Positions 38,473 through 48,587 of a stretch of DNA of 64,000 nt are shown piece after piece. Source of the stretch: Streptococcus pantholopis (GTDB lineage Bacteria > Bacillota > Bacilli > Lactobacillales > Streptococcaceae); contig NZ_CP014699.1 in NCBI RefSeq assembly GCF_001642085.1, forward strand, positions 620,001-684,000. The letters run 5' to 3'. The notes under the pieces were generated by a model, which saw only the letters and a list, made by a program, of their open reading frames with translations, was not told the origin of the DNA and made no database searches. Position numbers and translations under genes: made by a program. Positions within the stretch are counted from its first letter, which is position 1. Each line of letters starts with the position of its first letter.

Positions 38473-39447
38473 ATGAAAAAAACAAGTTTACCAATTGGGA
38501 TGCATGATAAGCTGTTCAAACGGGCCAAGCTTATGTATAAAATTGAGCATGATATCAGCAGCTTGCTGATGGGAAAAGGGTTTAACCGTATTGAGACACC
38601 GACCCTAGAACATTTTGAAGTTTTTTCAGATGACCTTCAGGCCAATCACTACCATTTTTTTGATAAAACAGGCGAACTGCTGGCTCTCCGTCCGGATATT
38701 ACCAGCCAAATCGGGCGGGTTATTGCCTCTACACAGGTCGAAACGCCGATTAAGTTTTCTTATTCAGGTAAAGTTTTTAATTACAATGAAGAGCTGAGAG
38801 GACTTACAAATGAGCATACACAGGCAGGTATTGAAATTGTCGGTTATCCTGCACAAGAAGCCTTAGCTGAGGCTGTTCTTTCTGCCAAGGAAGCGCTGGA
38901 TACTGCTCAAGTTTCTTCCTACCAGTTTGAATTTTCCCATGCAGCGGTTCTGCAGACTGTGTTTGCTGACTTGAATCTTGAGGAAGAAATCAAGCAAGGT
39001 CTGCAGGATGCCATAAGAAATAAAAATATTACAGCTCTGAATACCTTTACTAAAAGGCATCCCAGTGACTTCAGCGCTTTGCTGACGCAGCTCCCTTTTT
39101 TGTTTGGCGAAGGGGGGACTGTTATCAGTCAGGCTCGTCAGCTGGTTGCTCATCCGGATATTTTAAGGGCTTTGGAAGATTTAGAAAAGCTGATGAACCG
39201 GCTGGCTGCGTTTTTCCCGACAATTCATATTGATTTGGCGCAGATTCCGACAATGCCTTATTATACAGGTATTATGTTTAAAGTTTTTGGGGATAATGTT
39301 CCGGATGCTTTTGTCTCAGGCGGGCGTTATGATAAGCTTTTTGAGCGGTTCGGTGCTAAAGAGCTGACTGCAGTCGGTTGGAGTGTCGATATTGATTCCA
39401 TCTATCAAGCAGTGCATGACAGCAGCAAAAATGAAAGGGGCGACTGA
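38473..39447 (+). CDS. hisZ: ATP phosphoribosyltransferase regulatory subunit HisZ
   Basis: A 324-residue histidyl-tRNA synthetase paralogue lacking the anticodon-binding domain. It has the catalytic-core motifs [40 protein letters not shown] and [12 protein letters not shown], and ends about where the core ends. It pairs with short-form HisG to form the feedback-regulated hetero-octamer. It abuts hisC and overlaps hisG by one base. Confidence 0.93.
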   Translation: MKKTSLPIGMHDKLFKRAKLMYKIEHDISSLLMGKGFNRIETPTLEHFEVFSDDLQANHYHFFDKTGELLALRPDITSQIGRVIASTQVETPIKFSYSGKVFNYNEELRGLTNEHTQAGIEIVGYPAQEALAEAVLSAKEALDTAQVSSYQFEFSHAAVLQTVFADLNLEEEIKQGLQDAIRNKNITALNTFTKRHPSDFSALLTQLPFLFGEGGTVISQARQLVAHPDILRALEDLEKLMNRLAAFFPTIHIDLAQIPTMPYYTGIMFKVFGDNVPDAFVSGGRYDKLFERFGAKELTAVGWSVDIDSIYQAVHDSSKNERGD

Positions 39448-40094
39448 TGGAAGAGCAGATTACGATAGCTTTAACCAAGGGGCGTATTGAGAAAGATACC
39501 ATAAAACTGCTGGAAAAGGCTGGGTTTGATATGTCTTTTATGGCTGATAAGGGCAGGAATTTAATTTTTGAAAGTCTAGACAGACAGTTTCGTTTTCTGC
39601 TTGTTAAGGCACCGGATGTGACGACTTATGTCCGTCATGGTGTCGCTGATGTCGGTGTTGTCGGGAAAGATGTTTTATTTGAACACCCGTCTGGTTATCT
39701 GGAAATGCTTGATCTCAATTTTGGGCTCTGTAAATTTTCGGTTGCTTCAACACAGGATTATCAGCCCCACGACCACAAACGCAAACGAATTGCTACCAAA
39801 TATCCTGCTGTAGCCAGAAGACACTTTAACAAAAAAGGAGAAGATGTCGAAATCATCTCTATACAGGGCAGTGTTGAAATTGCTCCGCTTATAGGTCTGG
39901 CAGATGCTATTGTCGATATTGTGGAGACCGGTAATACATTAGCAGCAAACGGCCTTCAGGTTTACGAAGATATTTGCCGGATTTCTGCTCGGATGATTGT
40001 CAATGAAGCGGCTTTAAAAAATAAGGCACAGCTGCTGCCTTTTCTAAAAAAAATAGAAACGATTGTGGGTAAGGAGGAGGTCCCTTTTCAATGA
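39447..40094 (+). CDS. hisG: ATP phosphoribosyltransferase, short form
   Basis: A 215-residue HisG(S) that starts the pathway by joining ATP and PRPP. Signatures: [35 protein letters not shown] and [15 protein letters not shown] (PRPP loop). The short form lacks the C-terminal regulatory domain and so depends on HisZ, encoded just upstream. Overlaps hisD by 4 bases. Confidence 0.95.
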   Translation: MEEQITIALTKGRIEKDTIKLLEKAGFDMSFMADKGRNLIFESLDRQFRFLLVKAPDVTTYVRHGVADVGVVGKDVLFEHPSGYLEMLDLNFGLCKFSVASTQDYQPHDHKRKRIATKYPAVARRHFNKKGEDVEIISIQGSVEIAPLIGLADAIVDIVETGNTLAANGLQVYEDICRISARMIVNEAALKNKAQLLPFLKKIETIVGKEEVPFQ

Positions 40095-41374
40095 AAAGAC
40101 TGACTGGAACGAATGCAGAGATTGCTGAGCTGCTTTATCAGGAGCAGCTGGATCTAGCAAAGCAAAATGCAGATACTGAGGCTGCTGTCCGGCAAATTCT
40201 TGCTGCAGTGAAAGAGGGGGGCGATCAAGCCCTGCGCGATTACTCTACTGCCTTTGATAAAATAGCTGTACAGAGGCTTGAAGTAGAAGAAGAGCTGATT
40301 GATGCAGCTTTTGCTGAAATCGATCAAGATGTGCTGGGGGCTCTGGAGCGCGCTAAGGAAAATATTGTCACTTATCATCAGCAGCAAGCGGAAACCGGCT
40401 TTGAAGACCGGCCAGAGCAGGGAGTACTCCGCGGTCAGCTTGTCCGGCCGATTGAGCGTGTCGGTGTTTATGTCCCCGGAGGAACAGCAGCTTACCCTTC
40501 GTCAGTTCTGATGAATGTCCTTCCTGCTAAGATTGCTGGCGTAAAAGAGATTATCATGATTACACCGCCCCAGAAGCATTTTGCACCAGCTATTCTGGTT
40601 GCTGCCAGACTATCAGGAGTTGATAAGATTTATCAGGTTGGAGGGGCACAGGGGATAGCTGCCTTGGCTTACGGGACTGAAACGATTCCTCGTGTGGATA
40701 AAATCACAGGGCCGGGCAATATTTATGTTGCTACTGCTAAGAAACAGGTATATGGTCTTGTTGGTATCGATATGATTGCCGGCCCGTCAGAAATAGGGAT
40801 TATTGCTGATTGTTCGGCCAACCCAAACTATTTGGCTGCTGATTTACTGTCTCAGGCAGAACACGATGTACGTGCGCGTGTTATTTTAGTAACAGTTTCT
40901 GAAAGCCTAGCTGATGCGGTTGAAGAGGAGATTGAGCGTCAGCTGCAAAACTTGCCGCGTCAGGACATTGCCCGTCAGGCGGTGGAGAATAATGGACGGA
41001 TTATCATTGCTCAAGATACTGCCGGTATGTTTGACTTAATGAATCAAGTGGCTCCCGAGCATTTGGAAATTGCCATGGACGACGCTTATACTTATTTGGA
41101 ACAAATCAACAATGCCGGTTCCGTTTTTCTGGGACATTATACCAGCGAGCCGATTGGGGATTATTATGCCGGTACCAACCATGTCTTGCCGACAACTGCT
41201 ACCAGCCGCTTTTCCTCAGCACTGGGGGTACACGATTTCGTTAAACGTATTCAGTATACCCAGTATTCAAAAGAGGCGCTTAGGGCTGCCAAAAAAGATA
41301 TCACCAAACTGGCCTATGCAGAAGGACTGCAGGCGCATGCAAAAGCAATTGAGGTGCGAAATGACAAAGGTTAA
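40091..41374 (+). CDS. hisD: Histidinol dehydrogenase
   Basis: A 427-residue zinc enzyme performing the final two oxidations to L-histidine. [66 protein letters not shown] and [21 protein letters not shown] are the expected motifs. Overlaps hisG by 4 bases and the SerB-like gene by 14 bases. Confidence 0.96.
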   Translation: MKRLTGTNAEIAELLYQEQLDLAKQNADTEAAVRQILAAVKEGGDQALRDYSTAFDKIAVQRLEVEEELIDAAFAEIDQDVLGALERAKENIVTYHQQQAETGFEDRPEQGVLRGQLVRPIERVGVYVPGGTAAYPSSVLMNVLPAKIAGVKEIIMITPPQKHFAPAILVAARLSGVDKIYQVGGAQGIAALAYGTETIPRVDKITGPGNIYVATAKKQVYGLVGIDMIAGPSEIGIIADCSANPNYLAADLLSQAEHDVRARVILVTVSESLADAVEEEIERQLQNLPRQDIARQAVENNGRIIIAQDTAGMFDLMNQVAPEHLEIAMDDAYTYLEQINNAGSVFLGHYTSEPIGDYYAGTNHVLPTTATSRFSSALGVHDFVKRIQYTQYSKEALRAAKKDITKLAYAEGLQAHAKAIEVRNDKG

Positions 41375-42008
41375 AGGGCTGCTGGTTATGGACGTTGATT
41401 CGACCCTTATTCAGGAAGAGGGTATTGATTTACTGGGTCAAGCGGCCGGACTAGGGGAAAAGATAGCCGCTATTACTGAGCGGGCTATGCAGGGAGAACT
41501 TGATTTTAAGCAGGCATTGGCTGAACGTGTGGCCTTGCTCAAAGGGCAGCCGGACAGTCTGTTAACAGAGATACTGCCCAGACTGCATTTTACCCCTGGT
41601 GCAGAAGCCTTGATAGCAGAACTGCATAAGCGGGATTATAAAGTCGGCTTGGTGTCCGGCGGTTTCCATGAAACGGTTGATTTATTAGCTCAGCGTGCAG
41701 GAGTCGATTATGTCATGGCTAACCGCTTAGAAATAAAGGATGGTTTTTTGACAGGCCGGCTGCTGGGAGAAATTGTAACTAAGGATATTAAGGCTGCTAA
41801 GCTTTGCAGCTGGGCTGCCGAAAATAAGTTAACACTCAGCCAAACAGTTGCCGTTGGTGATGGGGCCAATGATTTGCTGATGCTGAAAACCGCCGGCGTC
41901 GGTATTGCTTTTTGTGCTAAACCGATTGTACGAGAGCAGGCTTCCTACCGTATTGATGAGGCCGATTTATATAAAGTGATTGATATTTTAGATGAGGTAA
42001 ATCGATGA
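41361..42008 (+). CDS. SerB-like HAD phosphatase in the his operon (candidate histidinol-phosphatase)
   Basis: A 215-residue HAD phosphatase of the phosphoserine phosphatase type: motif [18 protein letters not shown], motif [14 protein letters not shown], motifs [19 protein letters not shown] and [25 protein letters not shown]. Usually named serB. The upstream part of its reading frame is shadow sequence; ATG 41361 with GAGGTG upstream is the real start. It lies inside the his operon between hisD and hisB, whose HisB is single-domain. No PHP-type HisK or HisN-type phosphatase is in this operon, so this enzyme may hydrolyse histidinol phosphate. That role is inference. Confidence 0.85.
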   Translation: MTKVKGLLVMDVDSTLIQEEGIDLLGQAAGLGEKIAAITERAMQGELDFKQALAERVALLKGQPDSLLTEILPRLHFTPGAEALIAELHKRDYKVGLVSGGFHETVDLLAQRAGVDYVMANRLEIKDGFLTGRLLGEIVTKDIKAAKLCSWAAENKLTLSQTVAVGDGANDLLMLKTAGVGIAFCAKPIVREQASYRIDEADLYKVIDILDEVNR

Positions 42009-42589
42009 GACAGACTGAGATTGAGCGCCAAACTGCTGAAACGAAAATTAAGCTGCGGCTGAACCTAGATGAACAAACCCCTGTTGATATTGATACGGGC
42101 GTGGGTTTCTTTGACCACATGCTGACCCTTTTTGCCCGCCATGGCCGCCTTTCTTTGACTGTAAAGGCAGAAGGCGATCTTTGGGTGGACAGCCATCATA
42201 CTGTTGAAGATGTGGGTATTGTGCTCGGCCAAGCCCTTCGCGAGGTTCTTGGTGATAAGGCAGGAATCAACCGCTATGGGACCAGCTTTGTTCCAATGGA
42301 TGAAACCTTGGGGATGGCCAGCCTTGATTTATCAGGCCGAAGCTATCTTGTTTTTGAGGCGGACTTTGCAAATCCTAAACTAGGGAATTTTGACACTGAA
42401 CTGGTTGAAGAATTTTTTCAAGCCTTGGCCTTTAACTGTCAGATGAATCTACATTTGCAGATTTTACATGGGAAAAACAGCCATCATAAAGCTGAAAGTC
42501 TGTTTAAAGCGACGGGGCGCGCCCTGCGTGAGGCGGTCAGCTTTAATGCAGATATTCAAGGCGTTAATTCAACTAAGGGAATGCTTTAG
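42005..42589 (+). CDS. hisB: Imidazoleglycerol-phosphate dehydratase
   Basis: A 194-residue monofunctional IGPD. Manganese-binding His clusters: [30 protein letters not shown] and [18 protein letters not shown]. No fused HAD histidinol-phosphatase domain is present. Overlaps the SerB-like gene by 4 bases. Confidence 0.96.
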   Translation: MRQTEIERQTAETKIKLRLNLDEQTPVDIDTGVGFFDHMLTLFARHGRLSLTVKAEGDLWVDSHHTVEDVGIVLGQALREVLGDKAGINRYGTSFVPMDETLGMASLDLSGRSYLVFEADFANPKLGNFDTELVEEFFQALAFNCQMNLHLQILHGKNSHHKAESLFKATGRALREAVSFNADIQGVNSTKGML

Positions 42590-42681
42590 CAAAAAGAAAG
42601 GGCATCCGGTGCTGCCGGCTAAAATGATGCTGCCAGTTAATCAAGCAGCTGTTTTTAGCCTATAGGTGCTTGGTAAGTGAA

Positions 42682-43290
42682 ATGATTATTGTAATTGATT
42701 ATGGTGCAGGGAACACCGCAAATGTTTTGCGGGCTTTGGAAAAGCTTCAGGTTAAAGCTGAGCTATCAAGTGATAAAGATAAAATTCTGTCTGCTGATGG
42801 GCTGATTTTGCCGGGAGTCGGTGCTTTTCCGGCTGCAATGGCAGAACTTGAACGGCGCGGCCTGATTCTTGCTATTAAAAAGGCGGCATCGAAAGGGATC
42901 CCTCTTTTAGGGATTTGTTTAGGAATGCAGCTTTTGACTGAGAAAAGTTTAGAGCATAGTGAGACAAAGGGTCTGGGTTTTATTCCCGGAGTCTGCCGTA
43001 AGATTCCGCCTGAGAAAGGTTTGCCTGTTCCGCATATGGGCTGGAATGACCTTATTCTTAAACAGGCAACGCCTCTGACTGCTGATTTGCCTAATCAATC
43101 CGTTTACTTTGTCCACAGCTACTTTACAGACGTACCAGCGGCCTATATTGATGTGACAGCAGATTATTCAATCGAGGTTCCGGCAATGATTCATAAGGAT
43201 AATGTCTACGGGGTACAATTTCATCCAGAAAAATCCGGTACAGTCGGACTGAGGCTGCTTGAAAAGTTTGTCAGTCTGTGTAAAAAATAA
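42682..43290 (+). CDS. hisH: Imidazole glycerol phosphate synthase, glutaminase subunit
   Basis: A 202-residue class I glutamine amidotransferase: MIIVIDYGAGNTANVLRAL, LPGVGAFPAAM, the nucleophile Cys in GICLGMQLL and His/Glu in GVQFHPEKSG. It feeds ammonia to HisF. ATG 42682 is preferred to upstream TTG 42670 by homology. A 256-base gap follows before hisA. Confidence 0.95.
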   Translation: MIIVIDYGAGNTANVLRALEKLQVKAELSSDKDKILSADGLILPGVGAFPAAMAELERRGLILAIKKAASKGIPLLGICLGMQLLTEKSLEHSETKGLGFIPGVCRKIPPEKGLPVPHMGWNDLILKQATPLTADLPNQSVYFVHSYFTDVPAAYIDVTADYSIEVPAMIHKDNVYGVQFHPEKSGTVGLRLLEKFVSLCKK

Positions 43291-43546
43291 GATCGGATAA
43301 AGAAAAGAGAGGAGATGCACTTCAAATGTCAGTCTGATCCTCCTCTGTTAGTTGTACAATAAATAGTGATTTTAAAGAAAGGGAAAGGTTCGCTGATTAG
43401 TCTTTTGATGCGGATCTGTGCTCAAAATCTGATGAAAAGGTTCATGGCAGCCCTCAGCAACCTCAGCTGTGTCTGAACAATGCTGCAGACTTTTTAAGCT
43501 GATTTTCTGTCTTCATCAGATAGGTTGAGCACTTGGTATTGTAAGC
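43291..43546 (+). other. Non-coding gap within the his operon (hisH-hisA)
   Basis: 256 bases with no gene. It contains an inverted repeat AGAGGAG...CTCCTCT (about 43307-43348). It shows no copy of the intergenic repeat. It could be a processing site or attenuator-like stem; no T run follows. Confidence 0.45.
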
Positions 43547-44266
43547 ATGTATATTCTTCCGGCGATTGATATAAAAGAAGGACAGGCAGTCCGGCTTTTT
43601 AAAGGTGATTTTAAGCAAAAAACAGTTGTCAATCCGGATGTGCTGGGTCAGGCACGTATTTTTGCTGATGCTGGCATGTCTTTTATCCATGTAGTTGATT
43701 TGGACGGAGCCCTGGCCGGTCAGGCAACTAACCGTGATTTGATCGCTGCCTTAAAGGCTGCCACAAGTCTTGGCGTCGAAGTCGGCGGCGGCATTCGAAC
43801 ACTCCAGCAAATTAAAGATTATCTTAATGTCGGCATTGATCGTGTCATTATTGGATCAATGGCTGTTAAAAACCCTGAGTTTGTAAAAACTGCCCTCGAT
43901 AAATTCGGTGCCGACAAGATTGTTGTCGGAATTGATGCTAAGCAAGGGCTGGTTGCAACAGAAGGCTGGCTGAAAACCAGTACAGTTGACTACCTCAGTT
44001 TGGCTAAGGAAATGGAAAAAGTGGGTGTCCGGCTTTTTGTCTACACAGATGTTGAGCGTGACGGCACATTGGCCGGTCCTAATTTTGATCATTACAGAAG
44101 CCTGATTTCAGAACTTTCAAAAGCTCAAGTAATAGCCTCAGGGGGAATTGCCGGACTGGACGATTTAATTCAACTGCAAGAAATAGGAGCAGCCGGTGCT
44201 ATCGTTGGCAAAGCCTACTATAGCGGTAATATCAGCTTAGAAGAATTAAAAAGATTTGGAGGCTAG
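43547..44266 (+). CDS. hisA: ProFAR isomerase
   Basis: A 239-residue TIM barrel: [20 protein letters not shown] (catalytic Asp8 type), [42 protein letters not shown] and [13 protein letters not shown] (phosphate loops). Isomerises the aminoaldose intermediate before the HisF/H step. hisF follows after 3 bases. Confidence 0.96.
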   Translation: MYILPAIDIKEGQAVRLFKGDFKQKTVVNPDVLGQARIFADAGMSFIHVVDLDGALAGQATNRDLIAALKAATSLGVEVGGGIRTLQQIKDYLNVGIDRVIIGSMAVKNPEFVKTALDKFGADKIVVGIDAKQGLVATEGWLKTSTVDYLSLAKEMEKVGVRLFVYTDVERDGTLAGPNFDHYRSLISELSKAQVIASGGIAGLDDLIQLQEIGAAGAIVGKAYYSGNISLEELKRFGG

Positions 44267-44269
44267 CTA

Positions 44270-45028
44270 ATGCTAAAGAAACGGATTATTCCTTGTTTAG
44301 ATGTTAAAAACGGGCGTGTGGTTAAGGGAATTAATTTTGTCAATCTGACTGATGTCGGTGATCCTGTTGATGCAGCGCGTGCTTACTATGAAGCAGGCTG
44401 TGATGAGCTAGTCTTTTTGGATATTACAGCTACCCATGAGGGGCGAAAAACCACTCTTGATATGGTCAGACGGGTAGCAGAACAGGTTTTTATTCCTTTT
44501 ACGGTTGGCGGCGGCATTGCCTCAGCGACTGATATGAATCAGATGCTTAAAGCCGGTGCTGATAAAGTTGCTGTCAATTCTGCTGCTTTAGCTGACCCGT
44601 CTTTAATTAAAGAATGCTCTGAAAAATTCGGCAGGCAATGTGTTGTTTTAGCCGTCGATGCGAAAAAACAGTCTGACGGGACATGGCATGTTTATGTCGC
44701 GGGGGGACGTAAGGATACAGGGAAAGACTTGCTTGAGTGGGTTAAAGAAGCTGTGGGCTTAGGTGCTGGAGAGATTCTTTTGACCAGTATGGATAAAGAT
44801 GGGACCAAATCTGGCTTTGACCTTGATATGCTTGAGGCTGTTGAAGAGGTCGTTGACGTACCGATTATTGCCTCAGGTGGCGCCGGTAATATTGCCCATA
44901 TACTGGAAGTCTTTCAAGAAACGACAGCGACAGGCGCCTTAGCGGCCTCTATCTTTCATTATGGAGAGGTCACGATTGCAGAAACAAAAAAAGCTATGGC
45001 TGCCAAGGGAATTGAGGTACGGCTATGA
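44270..45028 (+). CDS. hisF: Imidazole glycerol phosphate synthase, cyclase subunit
   Basis: A 252-residue TIM barrel: [89 protein letters not shown] and [10 protein letters not shown]. It forms the cyclase with HisH. Overlaps hisI by 4 bases. Confidence 0.97.
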   Translation: MLKKRIIPCLDVKNGRVVKGINFVNLTDVGDPVDAARAYYEAGCDELVFLDITATHEGRKTTLDMVRRVAEQVFIPFTVGGGIASATDMNQMLKAGADKVAVNSAALADPSLIKECSEKFGRQCVVLAVDAKKQSDGTWHVYVAGGRKDTGKDLLEWVKEAVGLGAGEILLTSMDKDGTKSGFDLDMLEAVEEVVDVPIIASGGAGNIAHILEVFQETTATGALAASIFHYGEVTIAETKKAMAAKGIEVRL

Positions 45029-45351
45029 CAGATTTTAAGCTTGATTTTACCAAGCAGGATGGGCTTATTCCGGTGATTGTAACAGATTATCAAACGAATC
45101 AAGTCCTTATGCTGGCTTATATGAACGAAGAAAGTTACCATCTGACTCTTGAAACCAAAGAGATGCATTATTGGAGCCGTTCACGTCAAGAAATTTGGCA
45201 TAAAGGAGAAAGCAGCGGGCATTACCAGTATGTTAAATCTATCAAAACAGACTGCGATCAAGACACATTGCTGATTGCCGTTAAACAGAAAGGTGCTGCC
45301 TGCCATACAGGCGCTTATTCCTGTTTTTTTAAAGACATTTATCCTAACTAA
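45025..45351 (+). CDS. hisI: Phosphoribosyl-AMP cyclohydrolase
   Basis: A 108-residue single-domain [43 protein letters not shown] and the zinc ligands in [21 protein letters not shown]. The HisE pyrophosphohydrolase is a separate gene 308 bases later. Confidence 0.95.
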   Translation: MTDFKLDFTKQDGLIPVIVTDYQTNQVLMLAYMNEESYHLTLETKEMHYWSRSRQEIWHKGESSGHYQYVKSIKTDCDQDTLLIAVKQKGAACHTGAYSCFFKDIYPN

Positions 45352-45360
45352 CTATATTGA

Positions 45361-45474
45361 TGAACTGAACTCGCCCTAAAATCCTAGTGAAAAAGATGGC
45401 TGTCAGTGTGATGCAAGACATCACTTGCCATCCCCTATTTTCATACGGATTTTTTAACGGGCTCTGTATCTTGT
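45361..45474 (+). repeat. Intergenic repeat element between hisI and hisE (first)
   Basis: Starts TGAACTGAACTCGCCCTAAA and ends TTAACGGGCTCTGTATCTTG; between them is a short hairpin-forming stretch (GCAAGACATCACTTGC). Same ends as the elements at 48.7 and 49.1 kb but lacks a full 105-bp unit. Confidence 0.8.
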
Positions 45475-45478
45475 TGGA

Positions 45479-45645
45479 ACTGAACACGGGCTAAACGCTG
45501 CGGGAAAAAGAGACGCAGTCGTAGGAAGCATAAGCTGACATACGAAAGTGGCTGCTCTGTGAGTATAGCCTAACCTCGAATCTTTCTGGATTCATCGGTC
45601 AGTCTCCTATTTTCCTTTTGCGTTCTTAGCGCCCTTTGTATCTTG
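45479..45645 (+). repeat. Intergenic repeat element between hisI and hisE (second)
   Basis: Starts ACTGAACACGGGCTAAACGC, has GGCTGCTCTGTGAGT and CGGTCAGTCTCCTATTTTC, and ends GCCCTTTGTATCTTG directly before the hisE site GGAGGAGGGG. It is joined head-to-tail to the first element. Confidence 0.82.
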
Positions 45646-45659
45646 TTGGAGGAGGGGTT

Positions 45660-45974
45660 ATGCTTGAAACACTCTACAAAGAAGTTTTGAATCGTAAGGA
45701 AGAGCCTAAGGAAGGCTCCTATAGCAATTATCTTTTTGATAAGGGATTGGATAAGATTCTAAAAAAAGTTGGTGAAGAAGCTGCTGAGGTCATTATTGCT
45801 GCTAAAAATGCCGATAAGGATGAGATTGCTAATGAAACGGCGGATCTTCTTTATCATCTGGCTGTCATGCTGGCGGAAACTGGTGTGACCCCGCAGGATG
45901 TTGACAAAGTTCTGCAAGGGCGTCAAGGCAAGAAAAGCCGTGTGCATGACCGAAAAACTATTACTGACTATTAA
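45660..45974 (+). CDS. hisE: Phosphoribosyl-ATP pyrophosphohydrolase
   Basis: A 104-residue all-alpha MazG-like enzyme: KVGEEAAEVIIAAKNADKDEIANETADLLYHLAVML holds the metal-binding EExxE and D/E residues. ATG 45660 follows GGAGGAGGGG; earlier codons lie inside the repeat. It closes the his operon before a strong terminator. Confidence 0.95.
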   Translation: MLETLYKEVLNRKEEPKEGSYSNYLFDKGLDKILKKVGEEAAEVIIAAKNADKDEIANETADLLYHLAVMLAETGVTPQDVDKVLQGRQGKKSRVHDRKTITDY

Positions 45975-46025
45975 ATCTTATCTAATTTATCGCCTTAATT
46001 GTGTCCGCTCTTGCTAAGTCAAAAT

Positions 46026-46052
46026 AAAAAACCGCTTCTTAGCGGTTTTTTA
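46026..46052 (+). terminator. Terminator of the his operon
   Basis: AAAAACCGCT and AGCGGTTTTT form a 10-bp stem with a 4-base loop and a T run. Confidence 0.92.
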
Positions 46053-46090
46053 TGTATCTCTTACAGCTATTAGTACAGAAAATTGTTTTT

Positions 46091-46588
46091 CTAAATTTCT
46101 CCTCTTTGTACTTTGCGGATAGTTTCCAGCTGTCTGGGCAGGATAGGGTGAGCGGCAATAAAGGAATCTAGGTCTTCTAAGGGCAACCAGATAAAGTTTA
46201 CTGTTTCGTCAGTCTGCAGCACAATACTCTTTTTGTCCCAGGTGGTCTGTAAATAATAACGATCAATCAGTGAAGCAGCATCAGATAAGACCTTTCGCTC
46301 CAAAAATCGCGGTTTAGCAGACTGAATGCCTGTTTCTTCTGCCAGTTCACGGATAACAGCGTCTTCGGATGTCTCACCCTGAAGGACAGAGCCGCCGGCA
46401 GTTGCCTCAAAATAACCGGCATATTGCCCTTTGGAAAAACTTCTCTGCATAAAAAGAATATCGCCATCACTGTGCTGAACCAAAACTTCGGCTACTAAGT
46501 GGAACAGCCCTTTGGGAATCCCGTGTCCTCTGGTTAATGTTATCGATGTTTTTTGTCCGTTTTCCAGATAAGCATCCCATTTTTCCAT
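46091..46588 (-). CDS. Nudix hydrolase
   Basis: A 165-residue Nudix protein. The Nudix box is GGSVLQGETSEDAVIRELAEETGI (about 70-93), matching GX5EX7REUXEEXGU. The N-terminal part (WDAYLENGQKTSITLTRG) resembles the isopentenyl-diphosphate isomerase-like or YfcD-type Nudix proteins, but the substrate cannot be assigned. Divergent from the glycerate kinase gene with only 55 bases between starts. Confidence 0.87.
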   Translation of the reverse strand: MEKWDAYLENGQKTSITLTRGHGIPKGLFHLVAEVLVQHSDGDILFMQRSFSKGQYAGYFEATAGGSVLQGETSEDAVIRELAEETGIQSAKPRFLERKVLSDAASLIDRYYLQTTWDKKSIVLQTDETVNFIWLPLEDLDSFIAAHPILPRQLETIRKVQRGEI

Positions 46589-46609
46589 GCGTCTGGCCTC
46601 CTTTTAGGT

Positions 46610-46624
46610 TATAATAAAATTATA
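46610..46624. promoter_or_regulatory. Overlapping divergent -10 elements
   Basis: TATAAT on the plus strand (46610-46615) and its mirror ATTATA (46619-46624, TATAAT on the minus strand) lie 3 bases apart in a palindromic TTATAATAAAATTATAA, serving the divergent Nudix and glycerate kinase genes. They may compete for polymerase. Confidence 0.5.
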
Positions 46625-46643
46625 ACACAAGGAGGATTTTGCT

Positions 46644-47759
46644 ATGCATGTTCTTATTGCTCCTGATTCATTTAAAGAGAGCCTGACAGCCCTTGAAGTT
46701 GCTAAAAATCTTCAAATTGGTTTCAGCCGTTCCATGCCGGAAGCTAGCTTTGATTTGCTGCCGATAGGCGATGGCGGAGAAGGCACCTTAACAGCTCTTT
46801 GCGATGGTCTGCAGCTTCAAAAACAGACCGTTCAGGTGACGGGAGCACTGGGCCGGAGAGTCTTAGCTCCTTATGCAGCAAATGATGATTTGGCTGTTTT
46901 TGAGATGGCAGCTATCTGCGGGATAGAACTCGTCCCTCCTGTTCAGCGTCAGCCCTTGACTTTAACGACCAAAGGTGTTGGCGACATGCTGCTCTACTTG
47001 GCTCAAACAGGTGTCAAAGAAATTATGGTAGGGGTCGGCGGCAGTGCAACTAATGACGGTGGTATCGGTATGGCCTTAGGCCTTGGCTTTAAGTTTTTAG
47101 ATGCTCATGGTCAGGAGCTGCCAGCTACCGGTGCTCATTTGGGGCAGGTCAAAACTGTTGTTCCGCCTCCTAACTCACCGCTTAAAAACCTTAAACTCAC
47201 TATTATGACAGATGTGATTAATCCTTTATGCGGCCAACAAGGGGCGACTTATGTTTTTGGTCCCCAAAAAGGGCTGCCGCTAGCAGACCTTGCTGAGATT
47301 GATCAGGCAATGCATACTTTTTACCAGCTGGTCGATCCTCACTTGATTGACTTAGCAGGCAGCGGAGCAGGAGGGGGCATGGCGGCTGGTTTAATCGCTT
47401 TTGCAGGCGGTCAGATGGCTTCAGGCATTAATACTGTTTTAGACCTTCTTGATTTTGACAATCGTGTTAAAAAGGCTGATTTGGTTATTGTTGGCGAAGG
47501 GCGGCTGGATCGGCAGAGTCTGGCAGGTAAGGCACCTATTGGACTAGCCAGACGGACACCGGCTGGGCTGCCAGTTTTGGCCATTTGTGGCAGTCTTTCC
47601 GATGATTTGCCAGACTTCCCTTTTGAAAATATTCAGGCCGCTTTTCCCATTATTTCGGCAGTGGGCTCTCTGGAAGAGATACTGGCAGCGGCGGATAAAA
47701 ATTTGATACGAACTGCCCAGAATATCGGTAATCTTCTAAAATTACAGCAAAAAGTATGA
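46644..47759 (+). CDS. Glycerate kinase
   Basis: A 371-residue GckA/GlxK-family kinase. IAPDSFKESLTALEVA at the N-terminus, PIGDGGEGTLTAL, VGVGGSATNDGGIGMALGLGFKF, the IMTDVINPLCG segment and the GAGGGMAAGLIAF and VGEGRLDRQSLAGKAPIGLAR loops are typical. It phosphorylates glycerate. AAGGAGG precedes the ATG. Monocistronic. Confidence 0.92.
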   Translation: MHVLIAPDSFKESLTALEVAKNLQIGFSRSMPEASFDLLPIGDGGEGTLTALCDGLQLQKQTVQVTGALGRRVLAPYAANDDLAVFEMAAICGIELVPPVQRQPLTLTTKGVGDMLLYLAQTGVKEIMVGVGGSATNDGGIGMALGLGFKFLDAHGQELPATGAHLGQVKTVVPPPNSPLKNLKLTIMTDVINPLCGQQGATYVFGPQKGLPLADLAEIDQAMHTFYQLVDPHLIDLAGSGAGGGMAAGLIAFAGGQMASGINTVLDLLDFDNRVKKADLVIVGEGRLDRQSLAGKAPIGLARRTPAGLPVLAICGSLSDDLPDFPFENIQAAFPIISAVGSLEEILAAADKNLIRTAQNIGNLLKLQQKV

Positions 47760-47916
47760 CAGCCAGTACTGCCGAAAAAGCCAAAAAAAGCCCGACACTA
47801 TGGGTCAAAAGAAGAGAATTGAGGCAGTGCTAATTACTCTTGGGTGAGATGAGAAAGGATGGGAAAACCTTAGCCAGATTTTAGTCAGCCCAATTATTGA
47901 TTTTAATAAGCTATTA

Positions 47917-47950
47917 AAAACCAGCTGATTGTTTTAACCAGCTGGTTTTT
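47917..47950. terminator. Bidirectional terminator between glycerate kinase and YueI-like gene
   Basis: AAAACCAGCT and AGCTGGTTTT form a 10-bp stem, flanked by A and T runs, positioned for both converging genes. Confidence 0.8.
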
Positions 47951-47997
47951 ATGCTTTATATGAGGCCAGCTAAGGATCCGAACTAAAAGTCTGCTTT

Positions 47998-48459
47998 TCA
48001 GTTTTCTTTGCGGAATAGTCTTTGCCAAAAGGATTTTTTGCCTGTTTTTTCTGCTTGTGTTCTTTCTTTAAAAAATTGAGGATAAAGCTCTTTAATATCA
48101 GTATGAGAGGCATTTTCTGCCTTGTCAGTATGCATGATAAGGCCAAAGGGAGACTGGCTGCCTTCTTCATTGATGATAGTAGCAGTTAGTCCGGCAGCCT
48201 GAGCTTTTTTCATATAGGCCATCTGGACAGCTACAGTCAGTTTATCAGAAATTTTTACAGCCACAAGACCGTATCGATCAACCATATCTGACATAATGTT
48301 GTCAAAATGAGAGAGAATCGGCTGCTTACCGGCATCTTCAAGCAGGATACTGAGAACTACCCGCTCAGCAAAAGTTCCTAAATAGTTTCGTTGTTCATCT
48401 GGTTTAAGGCGCTGCTCACCCTGAGCACTCTGCAGAATTTTTTGTTCCAATTCATCCAT
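47998..48459 (-). CDS. YueI-family (DUF1694) protein
   Basis: A 153-residue protein of the YueI/DUF1694 family found across Firmicutes: the pattern PDEQRNYLGTFAERVVLSILLEDA, LSHFDNIM...YGLVAVKISDKLTVAVQMAYMKKAQ and the C-terminal basic tail match. Function unknown; fold is L7Ae-like in known structures. AAGGAGAAAGCT precedes the minus-strand ATG. Confidence 0.78.
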   Translation of the reverse strand: MDELEQKILQSAQGEQRLKPDEQRNYLGTFAERVVLSILLEDAGKQPILSHFDNIMSDMVDRYGLVAVKISDKLTVAVQMAYMKKAQAAGLTATIINEEGSQSPFGLIMHTDKAENASHTDIKELYPQFFKERTQAEKTGKKSFWQRLFRKEN

Positions 48460-48587
48460 AGCTTTCTCCTTATACAGGTTATCTAATAAAATTATACCGC
48501 AATTTGTCTGGCTTGGAAATTCCTTTTCTTTTCTAAATAAGTTGAAAAAAATTTTTAAAAGATGCTATAATAAAAAGATAAGAAAGA

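Noticed and set aside
41070..41360. N-terminal extension of the SerB-like protein
   Set aside because: This part is the shadow of hisD in another frame; the conserved HAD protein starts at 41361.
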